Shown here: piece by piece, positions 57,198 through 64,000 of the stretch
Position numbering within the stretch: the first letter of the stretch is position 1
Layout: each line of letters begins with the position of its first letter
Source: Antitrichia curtipendula
Taxonomy: Eukaryota; Streptophyta; Bryopsida; Hypnales; Leucodontaceae
NCBI GenBank assembly: GCA_951230915.1
Contig: OX579634.1
Span: forward strand, 52,961,570-53,025,569
Direction: 5' to 3'
Length of the DNA stretch: 64,000 bases
Notes under the pieces: generated by a model
The model's input: the letters and a program-made list of their open reading frames with translations, nothing else
Told to the model about the DNA's origin: nothing
Databases searched by the model: none
Program-made: the position numbers and the translations under genes

Positions 57198-59075
57198 ATG
57201 GAGGAGACGTGGGTGCGCAAGAGGAGTTTGGGCAAGGAAGAGAACCAAGGGTGCCGAGAGAGTTTCAGGAAGGATTTTGAGAGGAAACTGAATTTCAAGC
57301 CTGAGATGAGTATAGAGAAATGTAAAGAAGAGATCGCTTTCTACAAAGCACAATCTGAGAGTTTTTTTGAGAGTGAGAGGGGCTTAATTCGAGGATGATT
57401 GAATCCTAAATTAGCGTCCGACATTGCCTTCGTCACTAACGCAGATGTAGAGGACTTGTTTGGGAAGTGTACAAAATTGCACACCACGAATACATTCTTG
57501 CAACCTGACGCGAGGAAAGATTTGATGGAACTGTATTGCAAGATTTACGGATCATGCACAGAGGCTCTTGTTGAGGCTCATGAATCCAGAATCGAGTAAT
57601 GAAGGTGTTGCCTCTGCTTTAAAGGAGGGATTTCGAGACGGCAGTAGCAGTCATTTGAGAGAAACGACAATGAAAACCAACGGAGTGGAGGTGAGGCCAG
57701 TGAAAACCTTTGGGAGTTTAGGGTTAGGCACCTCTTGTCCTTACAGGGTGTCACCAGAGGATTTGGAAGTGGCGAGGAATGTTTGTAAGATTCAGAGTGA
57801 GATTCTTGTCACTGCTGCAAGTAAAGTGAAATATGTGGAGGCAGAGTACAAGAGAGTATCAAATAGGCTTGTCAGATATAAATTCACTATGGAAGACCGC
57901 CACACTACTGCAAAAGAAGATCAAGAGAAAGCGCTGGAATTGCAAGTTCAATTTAAAAGAGCTACAAAGGCGGTTGAAGAATTGGAGTTGCAGGTACTAG
58001 AATTACCGCTCATTTGTGTGAATTTTGGATTCCTCTGCTGTTGTGGATTTGGAAGGGTGTGTCTAGGGTTTGGGTGCACTGAGCTTGCTCACTGCTGCCT
58101 TGCTCGGTTGTTGTTAATTTTGAAAGGTGTGTTTAGGGTTTGGGTGGAGTTAGCTTGCTTAATAAAATCAACAACTGCAATAGATACCTTGTGTTGACTT
58201 CTTTGTCTATCCACGAGTGAACCAACACAGAAAGCACACAATATAAGCCCACCTACAACCCATGAATATCTCAATTTTGACTGATGAATTCCTGGCTCAC
58301 AACAAAGACTGTATTTAATACCTTTGACGTCTTTGTGCTCGTAAGGATGACAATCTTTATGCTCTTCTTTTTTGTGTTCTCCCTCAACAAAATCGTTGAT
58401 AAACTCTGAATCCAATATGTAGCCATTCTTATGGAAACGCAGCTGCAGGTAATAGTTACATGTTTATGTTGCTTGGAGTGTTCACATGTTTGGAGTGCAG
58501 GCTCTATTGAGCGTGAAGATCTGGAGCAAAAGTTGAAGATCCTACAAAGTAGGGCAAATTCGGTTGAAAGAAAGCTTGAAGTTTCAAGATCTGTGGCAAA
58601 TTCTAGTCGAGAGAGGGCTATGAAGGGTCAAGATTTCTATGAAGACATTGAATCCGAACATATGAGAGCAGAATTTGATCTCCGGGTTTTGAAAAGGGAG
58701 ATTGTGGACCTTGAGCGACATTGTGCTATTGTTGTGGATTAGTGTGCCCTCATGGAAAAAGGAGGTGGCTTCTCGTTGTGGCCCAAGCCAGCTCTCCATT
58801 CGACAATGGAGAATGACGGACATGTGAACACTCCAAGCTTGCAGTTGCATCCATGCGTGTTTTGCAACAAAGGCTATCCGTTTTTTGATATCATTGTTGC
58901 ACCTTGCCGACACATATACCACATTTTTTGTGTAGCAGCAGTAGCCAAAGTTGACAAAAGGTGCATTCGATGTCACAAAGTTTTCCATCCTCATTGGTGG
59001 CAAACTTTTGGCTTCCAATCTGCATACTCAGGGTTTGAAGAGGAGTCTGAGGTTGGAATTACCTACACAAGTTGA
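57198..59075 (+). pseudogene. Coiled-coil / RING-H2 protein, third family member
   Basis: ATG at 57198 (MEETWVRKRSLGKEENQG), just after an AG acceptor. The frame continues past a TGA (57396-57398) into LNPKLASDIAFVTNADVEDLF. A frameshift near 57590 leads to a coiled-coil region (57620-57990). A GT-AG intron probably runs from after GAGTTGCAG (57992) to the acceptor TGGAGTGCAG (58500), joining EELELQ to GSIEREDLEQKLKIL. After a TAG (58740-58742) the same frame has GGGFSLWPKPA and a full RING-H2 finger, CVFC..CRHIYHIFC..CIRC with C-x2-C-x13-C-x-H-x2-H-x2-C-x10-C-x2-C, then FHPHWWQTFGF. It stops at 59073. No WPH domain was found at its N-terminus. Likely ubiquitin-ligase-like; broken in this copy. 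Confidence 0.7.
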
Positions 59076-59705
59076 ATCCCTAAAGCAAGCTTTACTGGAG
59101 AATGGGAGCCGTCAGATATTGAATTGTAAGTTTTTGTTTTGTTCCACGTTTGATTTGCTTTCTACTGTATTTGGACCAAAATTTTGGTGACTACTATGGA
59201 GAATGTCATGAAGCAATATAGTAGTTAGGGTGCTGAAGTGCTTAACCCTTTTTTCCGATTGAATAAAATTGCTTGTTGATGATATCCTTATGAAAATGCT
59301 TAGCCGAGAGTGCTCAAGTACTATTCTAGCTGGAATGTTCTTCACTGCTTATGAATAGGGTCATTGCTGCTTAGATTAGAATTCCGAATTCCTTACATAA
59401 GGACAAGGACTGAAAACAACTGAAAGCTCATTATTATTGCTCATTTGTACTTGGTGGTGTTCATTGTTCCTTTGTAGTTATGTGATACCTACTAGTGCTT
59501 GGTGGTTTAGGGTGGTTCTTAGTTGTGTTTTATACTGCTTTAGTATTCCTTTGTGTTTATTTTGTAAGCACCTGCTTAATTTAATTGCTTTTTTCATACT
59601 GCATTGGTGCTTACTACTTGTTCCTTACTTGTAAGTGCTACAGTCCTTTGGAAGTGCGTAACTTGTCATTGTTGCTTGTGTCCAGGGACGCAATCAAGTT
59701 TGAAG
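59076..59705. repeat. AGTGCTT-rich 3' flank of RING gene
   Basis: The words AGTGCTTA, AAGTGCT and their variants recur about a dozen times across 59220-59660 on either strand, without a fixed period. This resembles a subterminal region of a transposon. No coding frame was recognised. Confidence 0.4.
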
Positions 59706-60190
59706 CAGGGTTGTCTATCCGGACATGACGTGGGATTTTCACGTCCGGATGTCATGACGCGTTCGTCTTGACGCGTCACAGCCCGTCGCCGATATTGACG
59801 GGACCATCCGCAACACGGATGAAGTCTGTCCATTTTGCGACGGCGTCGGGTCGTCTCCTGGACGGTCACTTCATCACCGAATGGACATCCGTCTCTTGGA
59901 CGGAGAGCCCGTCTGTGGACGAAGAGGCCGTCCACTGGACGCTAAGCTGACCTCTGGACGGAGAGTCCGTCGCTGGACGGTAAGCCGTCCCCTGGATGGA
60001 GAGTCCGTCGCTGGACGGTAAGCCGTCCCCTGGACGGAGAGCCTTTCCAGAGGCCGGAATTCTTATCTCCAGGACGGTAATCCGTCCCTTGGACGCGAAT
60101 CCGTCCTCTGGACGCGAATCCATCCTCTGGATGGGAAACCGTCCCGTCTCCTAGACCGAAATATCGCAGGACGGGGCAATCGCCACTTGG
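59706..60190 (+). repeat. hAT-like terminus and GGACGG array 4
   Basis: It opens CAGGGTTGTCTATCCGGACA, a plausible hAT 5' terminus; the 8 bp outside are GTTTGAAG. Units such as CCGTCGCTGGACGGTAAGCC and CCTCTGGACGCGAATCCGTC follow at about 20 bp steps. The TATATTAA box and hAT gene follow directly. Confidence 0.75.
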
Positions 60191-60292
60191 ACGGTTTCGT
60201 TGGCGGGGCTGCGGGTTTAGGGTTCATTCCATTAGCCATCACTCCGTCTAGCTGGGTTTAGGGTTTAGGATTTTAGGGAGGGCTTCAAGGTG

Positions 60293-60300
60293 TATATTAA
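60293..60300 (+). promoter_or_regulatory. TATATTAA box of hAT gene
   Basis: GTGTATATTAAGGACT lies 222 bp upstream of the ATG at 60515; a TTTTTTTTGGTGCAG acceptor (ending 60485) suggests a leader intron. Confidence 0.65.
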
Positions 60301-60514
60301 GGACTTCCACCTATTCAAGTTACTTTTCCTTGCTAATTTTGTCTTTTCTGACTTGGTTGGAGTACAACCATTGCGGTAGAGCGAAGTCCAAGAAGAGTGT
60401 GTTGTGGTGGCACTTGTTGTGAGAGCAACAAGTATTTAGGCCACATCATATTTCAAATAGAATACTAATCTTTTTTTTGGTGCAGGGGCAGGTAGAGGAG
60501 GACAGATAAGAGCA

Positions 60515-61484
60515 ATGGATGGAGGAAGATCACAGTGAGAACCTTGGTACACACTACGACCAGATGGAAAAGTTGTTTGCAAGTTTTGCGAAGCTTTGCT
60601 AAGCTATCGAAAAGATCGGTTGCTTTTCCATTTGGGATACAGATGAATTGACACCCTCCTTGGAGTGAGAGCGTGCACTAAAGTCAATGCAACCGTGAAG
60701 GTAATGTTTTTTAATTGTGGAGGACATATACCTACGGACACTTCGCATTGAACTGGACGCGACGTGGAAGTGACATCACCATCAACGATACTACCAAGTG
60801 TAGTACGTGGTGAGCAACAACCTGATGCTTCAATCTCGGCAAACGATGGAGGAGAAAACATTGGAGGGCAAAGCTCTCAAGTACGATCATCGGAGGTGCC
60901 CAACCCTAGTTTGACCCACAGTCGATCGATGAGGCAATTGTCTCTACAAGAAGGAATGAATGCATCAAACAAGCAAGTACTAGACAAGAAGTGGGCTAAG
61001 TTTTTCTACGAAGCCAATATACCATTCAATGTAGTGAGGCATCCTGCTTTTCTGGATGCAGTGAAATCAACATCGGAATTGAGAGTTGGCTACAAACCTC
61101 CAGCGTACCATGCACTTCGTACAAAACTCATAAAATCTACAAAAGACGAAGTGGCAGCAATTGTAGCAGAGAAGACGAGGGCACCAATCCACAAGTATGG
61201 CGTTACAATATGCTCTGATGGATGGGACAACGTTACACATTGACCATTGATGAATGTCATGTTGGCATGTACAAGTGGAGAGTTTTTTCTTGGATCGATA
61301 GACACAACAGGCGAATGTTAAGATGCTACTTACGTAGTTAATTGCATGGGTGATTACATTGACAAGGTAGGGGCATAGAACGTGGTACAAGTTTGTACAG
61401 ACAATGCAGCAAACATGTTGGCCGCTGGCGCTCTGTTACTTCGTAGATTTCCACACATATATTTTCAAGGGTGTTCAGCACATG
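60515..61484 (+). pseudogene. hAT transposase (BED finger, DUF659-type), truncated
   Basis: ATG at 60515, a TGA at 60536, then a BED-like zinc finger WYTLRPDGKVVCKFCEALLS..HLGYR. A linker with stops leads to an open frame (60764-61243) with KKWAKFFYEANIPFNVVRH, PAYHALRTKLI and GVTICSDGWDN, the start of the DUF659 region of hAT transposases. The same frame goes on through TGA (61241-61243), TAA (61319-61321) and TAG (61376-61378) to VCTDNAANMLAAG and HIYFQGCSAHA. There the next unit inserts at 61485; normal family members continue with a Leu-rich segment and a C-terminal hATC dimerisation region, both absent here. Non-functional, but the best-identified transposase for the array/TATA module. 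Confidence 0.85.
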
Positions 61485-61912
61485 CAGGGTTGACGAATTG
61501 GAACGTCCGGTGGCAAATCACGTCCAAAAACCAGACGTCCGGACGTTTGGTTGCAGCGTCCGTGGACGCTGCTGCGGACGCAGCAGACGTAGTGGCCACC
61601 GTCCGACAGACGCAGACCACCAGATGGGCGGACGGGACGGATGGGCGGACAGCGAACAAGGCGGACGGGCGGACGGCAGTCAGCCGACAGGCGGTTTGAC
61701 TCGGATGATCCAACCGTCTGATCAAGCGGACGGTCAGATCGTCCGATTGATCGGACGATTCGGACGGTCCGGCCGCCCAATCCAACGGACGGTCAGACCG
61801 TCCGATCGAGCGGACAGTAGGTTCGTCCGATCAATCGGACGACCGAATCCGCTTCGGGAGGTTTGGGAGGGCGTGCGCCGCCGGACCTACTTTAGGTTTG
61901 GTGGCGGACGAG
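61485..61912 (+). repeat. hAT-like terminus and GGACGG/GTCCGA array 5
   Basis: It opens CAGGGTTGACGAATTGGAAC, sharing CAGGGTTG with the unit at 59706, and interrupts the hAT gene right after the CSAHA codons. The 8 bp outside are AGCACATG. Array words here are GGACGGACGGGCGGAC-type and CGGTCAGACCGTCCGATC-type inverted units, different in detail from arrays 1-4. Confidence 0.7.
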
Positions 61913-61919
61913 TATAAAG
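61913..61919 (+). promoter_or_regulatory. TATAAAG box of 62-kb gene
   Basis: GAGTATAAAGGCGGACGG lies 192 bp upstream of the ATG at 62105, directly after the array. Confidence 0.7.
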
Positions 61920-62104
61920 GCGGACGGCCCTTCCATTCTTCCCCACTTCTTCTCTCCATTTAGAGGTGGAACCCGTGTCGGAAGTTACAACCGTTGCTTC
62001 ATTGTGCTGGTTGCTCCTATACGGGTGGAGAGTGAGGTCAATTATTTTGATATCACTTGTCGTCAGTCACGACAACGGAAGGTACGAGCAAGGGTACTGT
62101 AGCA

Positions 62105-64000
62105 ATGACTTCAAGAGGTGGCAAGAGCGGGAAGACAAAATCAAATGGGACTGCCCACGAGCTTCATTGGGACATTTTAGATGATCCAAATATCAAAGCG
62201 GAGAGCAAATGGGAGAAGGAGGAAGAAAATTATTGGACCTCCAAAATCTGCAAAAAATATGTGAAAATGTATCACATCGACAAGTTGTGGCCTCATGAGG
62301 TCTACATTATTCACACACGAGGTTTCTGTTGCAAGCCATCAAATTGCAAGGATGGACATTTTGTCCATCGATCACTTGAGGTTTGGCAGGCCCTCTTCGG
62401 GGACAAATCAATGAGTAAGGGTCTCATAAACTACAGCGTGGCCTCTATGGTGTATATTGAGCTCATATTGGCTCGCAAGGTGGACTGGAGCACATATCCA
62501 ACAACAACTACGGCTCCGCTTTTGCTTAGAGTAGGACAAAAAGATATTCCCAATTTGTATGATCCAAAGGCAAGTCCAAGTGAGGCACCAAAATCACAGA
62601 AGCGACAAAAAGATGCTTTAATGCAGGTTAAAAAAGAGATCATGGAGGGGAAAAATATTGGAGTACATTTGGATTCTACGAAGATTCCAACCACAATGTC
62701 AAATGCCACGGTGGAAGGTGTTGACGGAGAGGTGTTTTTAACTCCTCGGACGGATTGGATATGCACATGCAATTTTACATCCGTGGGTGAACAAAGTGGT
62801 GCTCCAAGCATGCGGCCCATGTTTGAAGAACCGGTGGCCCCGTCTGCACGACAAAAACGTCGGGAAGAGGTTCGTCCCGAACAAATGGAAAGGGCCATTG
62901 CATCAATTGATAATATCATAGCGAGCGCTGCTACAAATTTTATGACACAAGTACCTTGCAATCAAGACTTGCCAACTACACCAAGCCCCGTATTGAGTCA
63001 TGTATTGGGCCCCGTATCGAGCCCTGTGTTGGGCCCCGTATCAAGCCCCATGTTGGGCCCCGTATCGAGCCCAAGAGTTGAAGGGCAGATGTTGCCAAAA
63101 AATGGAAAGCAACTCGATGGCATGGCGCAAAATGTGTCCATTGATGACAACCCATTGGATAAGAGCTATCCGCATTTGTCAACTCAAAATACAGCACAAT
63201 TGAAGGATCTTTGTCATTTGCCAATGGCGAGTGAATTGGAAAGCTTGTTGGAAGCTTCTTATTTGTTTAGGGCACATCAACAAGACATCTCTCTTCAAAT
63301 GACAAATGAGGCCGATCCTAGTGACCCTGCAAACGAGGCGGGCTTGACTGAAACCGCAAACGAGGCCGGACCGAGTAATTCCTTCGCCGAATACAGTGAT
63401 CAATGGCCCAATTTTGTGATCACCTCGAAAAGATTGTCGGTTACAGCTAAATTTGTAGCTAGCATTGCCCCCAAACTTATGGAAGTTGCTCAGGAATTCA
63501 CCAAATCTGGGCCCGAGTTGGTGTCTGGTGCCTTGTCGTTTTGGGATTTTGTCACATCTATGAAACCATTATTGGAGGAGCGGACCGAAAATATTCGCAA
63601 GCTGCACATCTTGAATGAAGAAAATGAGAAATACAAGGCCTTAGAGGTAGAGCACGAGAAATTGAAAGCAGAGCACAAGCAATTGAAGGATGCATTCAAA
63701 GGAGTGTGCGCTAATTATGAAAGATTTGCGAACGCACAGGATTGCCGATATGACACTCTAGTTTCTCAAAGGGAATTTATCGAGAAATTGGAGTACGAAA
63801 TTATAGTGCTCAAGGAAAAGAATTTCAAGGATGGGGGATGGGTTCTTCCAAAGACCGGCGGAGCCGTGCGTATAGAAGTGGTTGAGGAAAACAACCAAAA
63901 GGAAGTAATATCCGAAACCGCCATGGATAATCCTCCTCCCACATTCCAAGACGCGTCCATGCAAACGGAAGGCCACGAGTTTGAAGAGGTGAAGCGTGAA
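62105..64000 (+). CDS. WPH-domain / coiled-coil protein, 3' end outside window
   Basis: ATG at 62105 (MTSRGGKSGKTKSNGTAHEL). The frame has no stop for 632 codons and is cut by the window edge. Residues about 50-140 match the N-terminal domain of the 37-kb protein: YVKMYHIDKLWPHE, CKDGHFVHRSLEVWQALFG and ELILARKVDWSTY align with YIEWAHINRHWPHD, CQHPHFKKR and VFLGKDVDWSTF. A Pro/Ser region (about 295-322) repeats LGPVSSP. A helical segment (LSVTAKFVASIAPKLMEVAQEF) comes next, and then a coiled coil (about 490-560, EENEKYKALEVEHEKLKAEH). By analogy with the 37-kb gene a RING-H2 finger would be expected beyond 64000. This is the only undamaged member of the family in the window. Confidence 0.75.
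   Translation, partial: MTSRGGKSGKTKSNGTAHELHWDILDDPNIKAESKWEKEEENYWTSKICKKYVKMYHIDKLWPHEVYIIHTRGFCCKPSNCKDGHFVHRSLEVWQALFGDKSMSKGLINYSVASMVYIELILARKVDWSTYPTTTTAPLLLRVGQKDIPNLYDPKASPSEAPKSQKRQKDALMQVKKEIMEGKNIGVHLDSTKIPTTMSNATVEGVDGEVFLTPRTDWICTCNFTSVGEQSGAPSMRPMFEEPVAPSARQKRREEVRPEQMERAIASIDNIIASAATNFMTQVPCNQDLPTTPSPVLSHVLGPVSSPVLGPVSSPMLGPVSSPRVEGQMLPKNGKQLDGMAQNVSIDDNPLDKSYPHLSTQNTAQLKDLCHLPMASELESLLEASYLFRAHQQDISLQMTNEADPSDPANEAGLTETANEAGPSNSFAEYSDQWPNFVITSKRLSVTAKFVASIAPKLMEVAQEFTKSGPELVSGALSFWDFVTSMKPLLEERTENIRKLHILNEENEKYKALEVEHEKLKAEHKQLKDAFKGVCANYERFANAQDCRYDTLVSQREFIEKLEYEIIVLKEKNFKDGGWVLPKTGGAVRIEVVEENNQKEVISETAMDNPPPTFQDASMQTEGHEFEEVKRE

Noticed and set aside
18285..61378. Reassigned stop codons (as in some green algae, where TAA/TAG encode Gln)
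   Set aside because: TGA is found in frame about as often as TAA and TAG, frameshifts accompany the stops, and the intact frames (20986-22893, 42923-44560) end at normal stops without any in-frame TAA/TAG.

Overview
The window reads as repeat-dominated eukaryotic nuclear DNA, most likely from a streptophyte (green plant lineage, perhaps an alga or bryophyte-grade plant). The support is a plant-type telomere-like CCCTAAA tract near 35.04 kb, GT-AG introns, TATA promoters with long leaders, DUF7869-type and hAT (DUF659-type) transposases, RING-H2 proteins and an AT-rich matrix. Species cannot be told from the sequence. I found no ordinary single-copy housekeeping gene, tRNA or rRNA. Almost everything interpretable is a mobile element or a gene tied to one, and most of those genes are broken.

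Layout. 0-1.6 kb: a frameshifted minus-strand gene with an array of palindromic TCTGGA..TCCAGA motifs upstream. 2.5-10.5 kb: mostly AT-rich decay with a 24-bp tandem repeat, a clean 217-bp TA-flanked MITE (7808-8024) and an end of a second MITE family. 10.8-19.3 kb: a DUF7869-type transposase gene behind eight 28-bp palindrome repeats, split by a 4.08-kb TG..CA element (copy A). 19.6-24.5 kb: a minus-strand coiled-coil/RING-H2 gene split by a 3.42-kb element. 25.9-30.1 kb: an unknown basic-protein gene split by a second member of that 3.4-kb family. 31.4-33.9 kb: an intronless kinase-like pseudogene with a GGACGG array upstream. 36.4-39.5 kb: another GGACGG array followed by a coiled-coil/RING-H2 gene. 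41.4-42.3 kb: a 949-bp MITE. 42.35-45.75 kb: the third 3.4-kb element, sitting inside a GGACGG array. 46.1-56.9 kb: three more copies (D, B, C) of the 4-kb element, with B and C splitting a Cys-containing unknown gene. 57.2-59.1 kb: a third RING-H2 gene. 59.7-64 kb: two nested hAT-like units, each opening with CAGGGTTG and a GGACGG array; the first carries a hAT transposase, the second a 632-codon open frame related to the 37-kb gene and still open at the window edge.

How the parts fit. Two TG..CA element families, each with 5-bp target duplications, have landed inside genes of other mobile-element systems, and removing them on paper rejoins the reading frames. One family (3.4 kb, three copies) carries its own TATA box and a single 545-650-codon open frame, with no reverse transcriptase or integrase; it looks like a very large solo LTR that encodes a protein, or a gag-only element. 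Separately, four unrelated-looking genes (hAT transposase, kinase-like, and two members of the coiled-coil/RING-associated family) share one module: GGACGG palindrome array, TATA box, then a start codon 190-222 bp downstream. That suggests the kinase-like and RING genes are cargo or partners of hAT-like transposons. Both ideas are inferences from this window alone.
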